Below are positions 18,161 through 26,356 of a DNA stretch of 64,000 bases, one piece after another (the first letter of the stretch is position 1; each line of letters begins with the position of its first letter). Location of the stretch: assembly GCF_000197735.1 (NCBI RefSeq), contig NC_014550.1:3038001-3102000 (forward strand). Direction: 5' to 3'. Under the pieces are notes generated by a model, which saw only the letters and a list, made by a program, of their open reading frames with translations, was not told the origin of the DNA and searched no databases. Origin of the DNA: Glutamicibacter arilaitensis Re117 (GTDB lineage: Bacteria > Actinomycetota > Actinomycetes > Actinomycetales > Micrococcaceae). The translations under genes were made by a program, and so were the position numbers.

Positions 18161-19477
18161 CTATTCTCCAATCTTCTTCAGGTTCGGGTAGAGCGGATGG
18201 GCCTGGGCCAGGTCCAGTACGCGCTGTTTGAGTTCGGGAAGTTTTTCGGTGTTGCCTTGGGCGCCGGCGATCAACGTCTGCGCAATGATCTCCGCAACCT
18301 CAGCAAACGCAGCCTCAGAGAAACCACGAGTAGCCAACGCAGGAGTACCAATACGCAAACCCGAAGTCACCATCGGCGGACGAGGATCAAACGGCACCGA
18401 ATTACGATTCACCGTAATCTCCACCTGAGCCAACAAATCCTCAGCCTGCTGCCCATCAAGCTCCGACTCACGCAGATCAACGAGCACCAAATGCACATCA
18501 GTGCCACCAGTCAGAACGCTAATGCCCTGAGCCGACACATCAGCCCGGGTCAAACGCTCAGCAAGAATCTTCGCCCCAGCCAAAGTACGCGCCTGGCGCT
18601 CCTTGAACTCCTGGGATGCAGCAATCTTGAAAGCCACAGCCTTACCAGCAATCACATGCTCCAACGGACCACCCTGCTGACCAGGGAACACCGCAGAATT
18701 CAGCTTCTTCGCAATCTCAGCATCATTCGAGAGGATAATGCCGCCACGAGGACCAGCAAGAGTCTTATGCGTAGTCGACGTCACCACATGCGCATGAGGC
18801 ACCGGCGACGGATGCAACCCCGCAGCCACCAGGCCAGCGAAGTGAGCCATATCCACGAACAAGTACGCGCCGACCTTGTCAGCAATCTCGCGGAAACGCT
18901 TGAAGTCCAACTGGCGTGGGTACGCCGACCAGCCAGCAACAATCATCTTCGGCTGGTTCTCCACAGCAAGGCGCTCCACCTCGTCCATGTCCACTTCATA
19001 AGTTTCCTCGTCCACACCGTAAGGAACGATGTTGAACAAGCGGCCCGAGAAGTTCAGCTTCATGCCATGGGTCAAGTGACCACCATGAGCCAGGTTCAAA
19101 CCCAGCACGGTATCGCCCGGGCGGACCAACGCGTGGTACACCGACGCATTAGCCTGAGCACCGGAGTGAGGCTGCACATTAGCGAACTTCGCACCGAACA
19201 ATTCCTTGATGCGCTCAATAGCCAACGTCTCAATCACGTCAACCTCTTCGCACCCGCCGTAGTAACGGCGGCCCGGGTACCCCTCGGCGTACTTGTTGGT
19301 CAGTACCGAACCCTGCGCCTGCATCACTGCCTGCGCGGTGTGGTTCTCCGACGCGATCATTTCCAGACCGCGCTGCTGGCGAGCCAGCTCAGCGTCGATA
19401 CGCTGCGCCACCTCCGGGTCGAGGTGTGCGAGGTCTGCAGTCAGAGAATCTGCAGCAAGAGTCGTAGCGTGTGCCAT
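18161..19477 (-). CDS. glyA: Serine hydroxymethyltransferase
   Basis: The 438-residue PLP enzyme has all family marks: [44 protein letters not shown] and the PLP-lysine segment [14 protein letters not shown]. It joins glycine with 5,10-methylene-THF to give serine, which uses both products of the downstream sarcosine oxidase. It leads the glyA-soxBDAG operon. Codon usage is a mosaic: from roughly 18285 to 19100 the gene favours T-ending codons (GCT, ACT, CGT, GTT) and TTG, whereas the last ~40 codons and the neighbours favour GCC, CTG and CGC. High expression or a recombined segment could explain this. Confidence 0.97.
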   Translation of the reverse strand: MAHATTLAADSLTADLAHLDPEVAQRIDAELARQQRGLEMIASENHTAQAVMQAQGSVLTNKYAEGYPGRRYYGGCEEVDVIETLAIERIKELFGAKFANVQPHSGAQANASVYHALVRPGDTVLGLNLAHGGHLTHGMKLNFSGRLFNIVPYGVDEETYEVDMDEVERLAVENQPKMIVAGWSAYPRQLDFKRFREIADKVGAYLFVDMAHFAGLVAAGLHPSPVPHAHVVTSTTHKTLAGPRGGIILSNDAEIAKKLNSAVFPGQQGGPLEHVIAGKAVAFKIAASQEFKERQARTLAGAKILAERLTRADVSAQGISVLTGGTDVHLVLVDLRESELDGQQAEDLLAQVEITVNRNSVPFDPRPPMVTSGLRIGTPALATRGFSEAAFAEVAEIIAQTLIAGAQGNTEKLPELKQRVLDLAQAHPLYPNLKKIGE

Positions 19478-19499
19478 TACCCATCCCTAAATGTATGAA

Positions 19500-19520
19500 T
19501 TGTCGACAACTGATATATCA
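19500..19520. promoter_or_regulatory. Two adjacent palindromes in the glyA-sox/GntR divergent promoter
   Basis: TTGTCGACAA (19500-19509) and TGATATATCA (19511-19520) are both perfect 10-base palindromes, separated by one base. They lie 22-43 bases before the glyA start and about 110 bases before the GntR start. GntR/FCD regulators bind short palindromes of this kind, so this is the likely operator of the neighbouring regulator. A single TGCAAC half-site (19524-19529) lies just beside them. Confidence 0.6.
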
Positions 19521-19628
19521 ATCTGCAACTCACTGTATGATGGAAATCACAGCCCAGTCAATGGGTTACCTGAAATTACTTCAGCGCGTAACAATCGTGC
19601 AGAATGGAGCAAGGAAATTGGAGGCGGG

Positions 19629-20288
19629 ATGACAACCACGACGCAGCTTGCAGCAGGCACCGAGTCCATGGCCGAACGCGCCTACCAGGTGCTGCGAGAC
19701 CGGCTGATCATGATGGACATCGCCCCCGGCGACCCGATCAACGAAGCCGGACTAGTCGATGACTTAGGAGTGGGACGCACTCCCCTGCGCGAAGCACTCA
19801 AGCGCCTTGAAGTAGACCATCTGGTGCAGTCCTACCCGCGCCGCGGCACCTTCGCCACCCGCGTGGATATCACCGAATTAGCTGATATCACCGAGGTCCG
19901 CCAGGTACTTGAACCACTGGCAGCGGCTAAGGCCGCAACCCTGCGCGGAGGCGCTGCCCGCGCCGGCATCGAAGCCACCTTGGAAGCAGTCAGCCAGCTC
20001 TCCGGAGAGAATCTGCGCCGCACCCTGATGGAAAATGACCTCGAAGTGCACCGGCTGATCTACCAGGCCGCCGGCAACCACCACTTAGAAGAGACACTAA
20101 TCCGCTTGGATAACCTGGCCACGCGCATCTGGTGCATGGCACTGGATCGACTGCCCAGCGTGGACGAGCATATCGCCGAGCATGTCTCGCTCTTGCAGGC
20201 CATTCTGGACGGGGATGCGCCAGTAGCGCGTCAACTGGCCCTGGAACATATCGTGCATTTCGAGAAGTCGGTTCGCGCCGTCCTCTAG
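19629..20288 (+). CDS. GntR-family (FCD) transcriptional regulator
   Basis: The 219-residue protein has an N-terminal GntR winged helix (ERAYQVLRDRLIMMDIAPGD, GVGRTPLREALKRLEVDHLV) and a C-terminal all-helical FCD domain from about residue 85, with the metal-binding arrangement around NDLEVHRLIYQAAGNHHL and EHVSLLQAI. The start is the ATG at 19629 with GGAGG upstream; the longer reading from 19491 has no ribosome site. It is divergent from glyA-soxBDAG and is the natural candidate repressor of that operon, probably responding to sarcosine, glycine or another acid. Confidence 0.9.
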   Translation: MTTTTQLAAGTESMAERAYQVLRDRLIMMDIAPGDPINEAGLVDDLGVGRTPLREALKRLEVDHLVQSYPRRGTFATRVDITELADITEVRQVLEPLAAAKAATLRGGAARAGIEATLEAVSQLSGENLRRTLMENDLEVHRLIYQAAGNHHLEETLIRLDNLATRIWCMALDRLPSVDEHIAEHVSLLQAILDGDAPVARQLALEHIVHFEKSVRAVL

Positions 20289-20576
20289 TCGCTCTGCTGT
20301 GCGCCGAGCTGGCCAATGAACAACATGGAGCAGCTCGCCCATTGCCCACTGTTTCACTTTGTCTCGCGGAACCCCGCCAGCCAGCGACTCCACCCGCATA
20401 AAACAGGGGCGCCGCCGCGGAATCCAGCCAGCCACGAGGGCGCTACGCGCTTGAACAGAAGTTTTTTCGGGTCGCCGTCACGCTAAACCGCTGATTCCTC
20501 AGGCTGGATTCCTCAGTCTGAAGCACCGTTACGAGTGCCCGCAGCTCGGCCATTCGAAAGTTTTTCACCACGGGTA
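20289..20576. other. Gene-free stretch upstream of the creatininase promoter
   Basis: I find no credible gene here. The only notable structure is a 14-base tandem repeat at 20493-20520. Short open frames lack ribosome sites and recognisable sequence. No clear terminator for the GntR gene is visible. Confidence 0.5.
20493..20520. repeat. 14-base tandem direct repeat upstream of creatininase
   Basis: GATTCCTCAGGCTG (20493-20506) is immediately followed by GATTCCTCAGTCTG (20507-20520), differing at one base. It lies about 57 bases upstream of the proposed -35 box of the creatininase promoter, where a tandem activator site could sit. It could also be a chance duplication. Confidence 0.6.
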
Positions 20577-20635
20577 TTGACTGTGATGTAAGCCACTGAA
20601 ATGATTCACTGCAACAGTGTTGCAGATCTTGCAAC
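20577..20635 (+). promoter_or_regulatory. Creatininase promoter with three-half-site operator
   Basis: A -35 box TTGACT (20577-20582), a 17-base spacer and a weak -10 AATGAT (20600-20605) are followed after 4 bases by the operator TGCAAC-N3-GTTGCA-N5-TGCAAC (20610-20635). The same 26-base arrangement follows the creatinase promoter at 23414-23439. An operator just after the -10 box would overlap the transcription start and points to repression, likely by the cluster's IclR protein. Confidence 0.75.
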
Positions 20636-20699
20636 TGTATTCCGATACAGAATCATCCCCGCCTGCGGCCTCAAGGGCCCACGGGTCCAGGAGAAATCC

Positions 20700-21494
20700 A
20701 TGCACTCAGTATTCATTGACGAACTCGATGCCCAGACCTACGCCGAGCACGTAGCGCGTACCGGATCCACCATCATCATTCCTGCGGGCGCAACCGAACA
20801 GCATGGACCGCACATGCCATTGGGCGTCGACGCCATGCTTTCCCGCTCCATCGCAGAAGCTGTCGCCCAGCTCACCGGCGCGCTGGTTGCTCCAGCTCTT
20901 TGCTACGGCTACAAGTCGCAGCCGCGCTCGGGCGGCGGCAACCACCGCGTAGGCACGACGAGCCTGGGAGGCACATCGCTGAGCCTGATGGTCGAAGATG
21001 TCGTCGCTTCATTCATCTCCCAGGGATTCGACAACGTGGTGCTGCTCAACGGGCACTTCGAGAATTACCAGTTCCTCTACGAGGGTGTAGATAACGCCGT
21101 GGCCAAAACGCGCACCGCCGGTTCCACCGCCCGCGCCATCCTGCTTTCATACTGGGACTTCGTCGACGAGAACACCCTGGCCAAGGTCTTCCCCGACGGA
21201 TTCCTCGGCTGGGATATCGAGCACGGCGGCATCCTGGAAACCTCGCTCATGCTCCTGCTGCACCCGCAGCTGGTGGACATGGACCGGGTCATCGACCACC
21301 CGCCAGCCAAGCTCACCGCCTACGACATCTTCCCCGAAGACCCCGCGCGCACCCCGGACAGCGGCTGCTTGTCATCCGCCAAGGGAGCAACCGCCGAACG
21401 CGGCCAACTACTGTTCGAAACCGTCACAGACCAAGTTGCCCAAGCGCTCAAAGGCGAGCTGCTTCTTGGCGATATAAATATAGAGGTGAATTAA
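20700..21494 (+). CDS. Creatininase (creatinine amidohydrolase)
   Basis: The 264-residue enzyme starts at the ATG at 20700 with AGGAG seven bases upstream. Metal ligands E33, H35, D44, H119 and E121 (GATEQHGPHMPLGVDAM and LLNGHFEN) line up with E34, H36, D45, H120 and E122 of the Pseudomonas putida enzyme. W152 and W171 and the WDIEHGGILETS segment match its substrate loop. It hydrolyses creatinine to creatine at a two-metal centre. The family also includes mycofactocin peptidases, but these residues and the adjacent creatinase make true creatininase much more likely. The transporter gene starts 1 base after its stop. Confidence 0.93.
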   Translation: MHSVFIDELDAQTYAEHVARTGSTIIIPAGATEQHGPHMPLGVDAMLSRSIAEAVAQLTGALVAPALCYGYKSQPRSGGGNHRVGTTSLGGTSLSLMVEDVVASFISQGFDNVVLLNGHFENYQFLYEGVDNAVAKTRTAGSTARAILLSYWDFVDENTLAKVFPDGFLGWDIEHGGILETSLMLLLHPQLVDMDRVIDHPPAKLTAYDIFPEDPARTPDSGCLSSAKGATAERGQLLFETVTDQVAQALKGELLLGDINIEVN

Positions 21495-21495
21495 C

Positions 21496-23241
21496 ATGTC
21501 GGTGGATAATTCAACATCCCAAGACAGGAAAAAGTCCTTGAAAGCATCCAAGCCTTCAGACTCCTCCCCACAGCAAGTTGAAGTTCCACGCTTCATGGGA
21601 CGGCATATCCCTCCGATTGATCGCCTGCTGATCCGGGTAATCCCGCCGGTACTGATTGTCGCCGTGATGATTTGGGTGCTCTCGAATCCCGAAGCCGCCT
21701 CGGCTGCCATTTCTGAAATGCGCACCTTCGTCACCGGGAAATTCACTTGGCTCTTCATCTTGTACTCGGTCTTCACCGTCGTGGTGTGCATCTGGCTCTC
21801 GATGAGCCGGGTGGGCAAGATCCGCTTGGGCGGTCCGAATGCCAAACCTCAGCACAGCAAGTTCGCCTGGTACTCCATGCTCTTCGCTTGCGGCCAGGGC
21901 ATCGGGTTGATCTTCTGGTCCGTGGCCGAACCGATCATGCTGCGCGATGAAAACCCGGTCATTCCGGCAATGCCGGGCGGCGGCGGAGAAGAAGGTGCCA
22001 TCGTCTGGACCTACTTCCACTGGGGCCTGACCGCCTGGGCCATGTACTGCGCCGTAGCCGTCTGCCTGGCCTACTCGCACCACAATCTGGGCAAGACCTT
22101 GACCTTCCGCGAAGCCACCGTGGACATCCTGCCCCGCTGGTCCCGCCGCGGCGCCGGCGTGATTGTTGAACTGCTGGCCATCATCGCTACCGTGCTCGGC
22201 CTGGCCACCTCCTTCGGCTTCGCCGCCATGCAGTTCTCTTCGGGTCTGACTTCCTTTACTGGCCTGACTGCCAGCCCGATGATGTGGCTGATGGTTATCT
22301 TGATCTTCGCCGGCATCACCTCGATCTCCGCGATTGTCGGCATCAACAAGGGCATGGCCCGCATCAGCGGGCTGAACTCGATCTTGAGTATCGCACTGGT
22401 TGCCGCGGTGCTGATCTTCGGACCGTCGCTGTACATCATCTCGAACATGTCCCAGACTTTCGGCAGCTTCTTCACGAACTTCGCGAATATGAGCCTGTGG
22501 ACCGATTCCGGCCTGGCGGCCACGACTTTGGACAGCTGGCAGGATTCTTGGAATGGCTGGTGGACGGTCTTCATCTGGTGCTGGGTTATCGCCTTCTCGC
22601 CATTCGTGGCCGGCTTCATCGCACGCATCTCCCGAGGCCGCACCATTCGCGAATTCGTGCTGGGCGTGACCATCATCCCTTCGCTGATCGTGATGGTCTG
22701 GGTTGCCGTCATCGGCTCCGCCGCCATCTACTACGATGACCAGACCGATCGCGGCGTCAGCGCCGCGGTGGCCGAAGACACCTCTTCGGGCTTGTTCGTG
22801 ATGCTTGATTCGCTGCCGGTGGTTGGCACGATCCTGTTGGTGGCCTCCACCATCCTGGTGGCCACCTACTACGTCACCTCGCTGGATTCGGGCATCTATG
22901 CACTGAGCGAGTTCGTCTCGGCGCCAGGCAAGTCCGGCCCGGTCTTCCGCGTGGTCCTGGTGCTCTCGGTGGCCACCGTGACCACTGTGCTGCTGACCAT
23001 GGGCGGAACCGCGGTGGTGGATACCGTGCAAACCGGTACCATCATCGGGGCCTTCCCGTTCTCGTTCGTGATCATCTTGATGATCATCAACCTCATCCGC
23101 CGGCTGCTCAAGCGCGATAAGGCCATCAAGCAGCTGGAGAAGGACATCAATAATCCGGACCCGAACCTCGTCTTCGTTCCGGATCCCAGTGGAGAAGGCG
23201 CCATCCGCAAGACGGAGCCGGACCAGGGAAGCCACAACTAG
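21496..23241 (+). CDS. BCCT-family transporter, probable creatinine/creatine importer
   Basis: The 581-residue carrier has about 12 membrane segments and the BCCT signature FIARISRGRTIREF. TM4 keeps the aromatic cage residues in HWGLTAWAMY. TM8 reads WTVFIWCWVIAFSPFV, where betaine carriers read W-x-WW-x2-W-x-P, so the positions equivalent to W374 and W377 of BetP are Val and Phe. This suggests a substrate other than a trimethylammonium compound. The start is 1 base after the creatininase stop, with GAGGTG inside that gene, so translation is coupled. I infer uptake of creatinine or creatine. A 19-bp hairpin follows. Confidence 0.85.
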   Translation: MSVDNSTSQDRKKSLKASKPSDSSPQQVEVPRFMGRHIPPIDRLLIRVIPPVLIVAVMIWVLSNPEAASAAISEMRTFVTGKFTWLFILYSVFTVVVCIWLSMSRVGKIRLGGPNAKPQHSKFAWYSMLFACGQGIGLIFWSVAEPIMLRDENPVIPAMPGGGGEEGAIVWTYFHWGLTAWAMYCAVAVCLAYSHHNLGKTLTFREATVDILPRWSRRGAGVIVELLAIIATVLGLATSFGFAAMQFSSGLTSFTGLTASPMMWLMVILIFAGITSISAIVGINKGMARISGLNSILSIALVAAVLIFGPSLYIISNMSQTFGSFFTNFANMSLWTDSGLAATTLDSWQDSWNGWWTVFIWCWVIAFSPFVAGFIARISRGRTIREFVLGVTIIPSLIVMVWVAVIGSAAIYYDDQTDRGVSAAVAEDTSSGLFVMLDSLPVVGTILLVASTILVATYYVTSLDSGIYALSEFVSAPGKSGPVFRVVLVLSVATVTTVLLTMGGTAVVDTVQTGTIIGAFPFSFVIILMIINLIRRLLKRDKAIKQLEKDINNPDPNLVFVPDPSGEGAIRKTEPDQGSHN

Positions 23242-23260
23242 GCTCTGGGAAGCATCGAGC

Positions 23261-23304
23261 ATGAAGGCCGCGCAACTGGTCATATCCAGTTGCGCGGCCT
23301 TCAT
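23261..23304 (+). terminator. Hairpin terminator after the creatininase-transporter operon
   Basis: A perfect 19-bp stem (23261-23279 with 23286-23304) has a 6-base loop, 19 bases after the transporter stop. It separates this operon from creatinase, which has its own promoter. Confidence 0.85.
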
Positions 23305-23381
23305 CATCTCCGCACCTGTATTGCATACCACCAAGTCAATTGGAGTTTTCCGGTAAAAGTGAAAAGTTTTTGGATTCTCCC

Positions 23382-23439
23382 TTGACAGTGACGCAGAGCA
23401 CACATAGTCTAATTGCAACGGCGTTGCAGAGAGCGCAAC
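23382..23439 (+). promoter_or_regulatory. Creatinase promoter with the same three-half-site operator
   Basis: A consensus -35 TTGACA (23382-23387), a 17-base spacer and -10 TAGTCT (23405-23410) are followed after 3 bases by TGCAAC-N3-GTTGCA-N5-CGCAAC (23414-23439). The half-sites and spacing match the creatininase operator, differing at one base of the third half-site. The two operons are therefore probably controlled by one repressor. Confidence 0.8.
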
Positions 23440-23537
23440 ACGTAACTTTCCTCTCCGGCGATTCCCATGAATCCTCGCAATCCATCTGATTGGGCCGGCC
23501 TGCCTTGACACTTGATTTCTTACAAGGAGCCACAACC

Positions 23538-24791
23538 ATGACTACCGCCAACATCGCCACGAACGTTTCCGAACTGGCCCGCCTGAAGACCCTGCACAAC
23601 GGATCCAAGCAGCAGCTGACCTTCTCGGATGCGGAGTTCGAGCGCCGCCTGGCCGGCCTGCGCCAGATCATGGCAGCCAAGTCCCTGGACGCAGTCATCC
23701 TGACCAGCTACCACGGCATCAAGTACTACTCGGACTTCCTGTACACCACCTTCGGCCGCAACTACGCGCTGGTGGTCACCCAGACCAACTCCACCACCGT
23801 CACCGCGAACATCGACGCCGGCATGCCATGGCGCACCAGCTACGGCGAGAACATCGTGTACACCGACTGGAAGCGCGACAACTTCTTCTACGGCCTGCAG
23901 GAAGCACTCAAGCGCGATGGAGTGAAGGCCTCGCGCATCGGCGTGGAAGACGACTTCCTGCCGGGCCTGACCCGCGAGAAGATCGCCGCCGCCTTCGACG
24001 GTGCCGCACTGGTAGATGTCTCCCAGGATGCCATGCGCCAGCGCATGATCAAGTCCGCCGAGGAAATCGAGGTCATCAAGCACGGTGCACGCATCGGCGA
24101 CCTGGGCGGCGAAGCCATCAAGGCAGCGATCCGCGAAGGCATCAGCGAATACGAAGTAGCGTTGATCGGCACCGAAGCCATGGTGCACGAAATCGCCAAG
24201 ACCTTCCCGCACCGCGAAGTGCGCGACACCTGGGTCTGGTTCCAGTCCGGGATCAACACCGACGGCGCCCACAACTGGGCCACCACCCGCAAGCTCCAGC
24301 GCGGGGACATCCTCTCGCTGAACTGCTTCCCGATGACCTCGGGCTACTACACCGCGCTGGAGCGCACCTTGTTCCTCGGTGAGCCAGATGCACGCAGCTT
24401 GGAACTGTGGAACGTCAACGTCGAGGTCCACAAGCGGGGTCTGGAACTGATCAAGCCGGGCGCAGTCTGCAAGGACATCGCCGCGGAGCTGAACGAAATC
24501 TTCATCTCGCACAACTTGCTGCCGAACCGCACCTTCGGCTACGGCCACTCCTTCGGCGTCCTCTCGCACTACTACGGCCGCGAAGCAGGCCTGGAACTGC
24601 GCGAAGACATCGACACCGTCTTGGAGCCGGGCATGGTCGTTTCGATGGAGCCAATGATCACCGTCGCCGATGGCGAGCCAGGTGCCGGCGGCTACCGCGA
24701 GCACGACATCCTCGTGATCGGCGAGGATGGCGGAGTCGAGAACATCACCAAGTTCGGCTTCGGCCCGGAGAACAACATCATCGACGCGTAA
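23538..24791 (+). CDS. Creatinase (creatine amidinohydrolase)
   Basis: The 417-residue enzyme has the pita-bread aminopeptidase fold without the metal ligands, as in creatinases. H245 in FQSGINTDGAHNWATTR corresponds to the catalytic H232 of Pseudomonas creatinase. TSYHGIKYYSDFLYTTFGRN and YGHSFGVLSHYYGREAG are also characteristic. It hydrolyses creatine to sarcosine and urea. The start is the ATG at 23538 with AAGGAG eight bases upstream. It has its own promoter and operator and a hairpin downstream. Its product feeds SoxBDAG encoded 4 kb away on the opposite strand. No urease gene is in the window. Confidence 0.95.
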   Translation: MTTANIATNVSELARLKTLHNGSKQQLTFSDAEFERRLAGLRQIMAAKSLDAVILTSYHGIKYYSDFLYTTFGRNYALVVTQTNSTTVTANIDAGMPWRTSYGENIVYTDWKRDNFFYGLQEALKRDGVKASRIGVEDDFLPGLTREKIAAAFDGAALVDVSQDAMRQRMIKSAEEIEVIKHGARIGDLGGEAIKAAIREGISEYEVALIGTEAMVHEIAKTFPHREVRDTWVWFQSGINTDGAHNWATTRKLQRGDILSLNCFPMTSGYYTALERTLFLGEPDARSLELWNVNVEVHKRGLELIKPGAVCKDIAAELNEIFISHNLLPNRTFGYGHSFGVLSHYYGREAGLELREDIDTVLEPGMVVSMEPMITVADGEPGAGGYREHDILVIGEDGGVENITKFGFGPENNIIDA

Positions 24792-24805
24792 GCGCAACCG
24801 ATCAC

Positions 24806-24836
24806 CGTGGGGCAGGGCCCAATACCCTGCCCCACG
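24806..24836 (+). terminator. Hairpin terminator after creatinase
   Basis: A perfect 12-bp GC-rich stem (24806-24817 with 24825-24836) has a 7-base loop, 15 bases past the creatinase stop. No U-tract follows. Confidence 0.75.
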
Positions 24837-24984
24837 AGTGGTTAACCACGTGACACGCAGCAAGTACGGGGGCTGCGTCAATAACCGAGTACCGCAGGCC
24901 GGGCGCTCGGAACCAATGATCATCCCAGCGGCATAGAAGCCATAGATGGCCAGCGCCGTTGCCTTCAAGAGGCGGTATAACCCC

Positions 24985-26325
24985 ATGAGCAATTCCAACC
25001 AGTCCCCCGCGAACCTCGCTGCGCCACGCGCCGCAAGCTCAACCGCGCCGCGCGTCGTAGATGCGAAGACCAGGCGCAAGGTCATTGCGGCCAGCTTCGT
25101 CGGCAACTTCGTGGAGTGGTTCGACTACGCGGCCTACGGCTACCTGGCCGTGACCATCGCAGCGGTGTTCTTCCCCCGCGAAGATCCGCAGGCCGCCTTG
25201 CTGATGACCTTCGGCGTCTTTGCCCTTTCTTTCCTTGTCCGCCCGGTCGGCGGATTCATCTGGGGACACCTGGGCGACAAGATCGGCCGACGCGAAGCAC
25301 TGTCCTGGTCGATTTTGCTGATGACCGGTGCCACCTTCTGCATCGCGCTGTTGCCCGGCTACGCGTCCATCGGCTTCGGCGCACCCATATTGCTGCTGGC
25401 GCTGCGTCTGGTCCAGGGCTTCTCCGCCGCCGGCGAATACGCTGGAGCTTCGGCTTTCCTCGTCGAGTACGCCCCACCTCACCGCCGCGGCCTGTACGCT
25501 GCGGTGGTCCCCGCCAGCACCGCCACAGGTCTGCTGGTCGGCTCGTTGATGGCTGCTGGACTGACCGGCTTGCTCTCCACAGAAGCCTTGGAAAGCTGGG
25601 GCTGGCGCATTCCGTTCTTGCTGGCCGCCCCATTGGGATTGATTGGACGCTACATCCGTACCAAGCTCGAAGACTCGCCTGCCTTCCTGGAAGCATCCGC
25701 GGCAGCCGCGCCAGAAGGATCTCCGGTCGGTTCATTGTTCAAGAACCATTGGCGCCAGCTCATCCAGGCAGCCGGCGCGGTGCTTCTGAACGCAGTTGGC
25801 TTCTACGTCATCCTGTCCTACATGCCGACCTACCTGTCAGAGGAACTCGGCCTGGACGCGACGCGGTCCTTCCTGGCAACGACCGTTGCGCTGCTGACTT
25901 ACGTCGGATTCATCTTCATCACCGGCATGCTCTCGGATCGCTTCGGACGCAAGCGCGTGCTGATCACTGCCTCGGTGCTGTTCGTACTGCTCACGGTCCC
26001 GGCCTTCATGGCCTTGGACTCCGGCAGCTTCCTGGTCATCGTGCTGGTGCAGATCCTGGTCGGGGCCATGCTGACGCTCAATGACGGCACGCTGCCCAGC
26101 TACCTGGCTGAAATGTTCCCCACCAAGGTCCGCTACTCCGGTTTCGCGGTGTCGTTCAACGTGTCCAATGCACTATTCGGTGGCACTGCACCGTTCGTCG
26201 CCACACTGCTCATCGCGTCCAGCGGCAACGTACTCGCACCGGGCTGGTATTTGATGGGCGCAGCGGTGATTTCGCTGGTTGCTGTGGCCTGCTCGGTGGA
26301 AACCAGCCGCAAACCCCTGGGCTGA
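24985..26325 (+). CDS. MFS transporter, MHS family, next to creatinase
   Basis: The 446-residue protein has the MHS pattern FVGNFVEWFDYAAYGYLAVT near the N-terminus, GHLGDKIGRREAL in loop 2-3 and GMLSDRFGRKRVL in loop 8-9, with twelve predicted helices. I start it at the ATG at 24985, behind a loosely spaced AGAGGCGG. A reading from 24946 has no ribosome site. Placement between creatinase and the IclR regulator suggests import of creatine, sarcosine, betaine or a related acid, but a substrate cannot be assigned. The IclR gene begins 31 bases downstream. Confidence 0.88.
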   Translation: MSNSNQSPANLAAPRAASSTAPRVVDAKTRRKVIAASFVGNFVEWFDYAAYGYLAVTIAAVFFPREDPQAALLMTFGVFALSFLVRPVGGFIWGHLGDKIGRREALSWSILLMTGATFCIALLPGYASIGFGAPILLLALRLVQGFSAAGEYAGASAFLVEYAPPHRRGLYAAVVPASTATGLLVGSLMAAGLTGLLSTEALESWGWRIPFLLAAPLGLIGRYIRTKLEDSPAFLEASAAAAPEGSPVGSLFKNHWRQLIQAAGAVLLNAVGFYVILSYMPTYLSEELGLDATRSFLATTVALLTYVGFIFITGMLSDRFGRKRVLITASVLFVLLTVPAFMALDSGSFLVIVLVQILVGAMLTLNDGTLPSYLAEMFPTKVRYSGFAVSFNVSNALFGGTAPFVATLLIASSGNVLAPGWYLMGAAVISLVAVACSVETSRKPLG

Positions 26326-26356
26326 CCCGTAGGATAGTAGCAACTCAGGAGGGGAT

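Noticed and set aside
21556..23535. 659-codon minus-strand frame opposite the second BCCT gene
   Set aside because: Low-complexity His/Asp/Gly/Arg composition is typical of an antisense shadow; the plus-strand BCCT frame is complete and coupled to creatininase.
23520..25106. 528-codon minus-strand frame opposite creatinase
   Set aside because: Crosses a terminator and a promoter region and only mirrors the creatinase codons.
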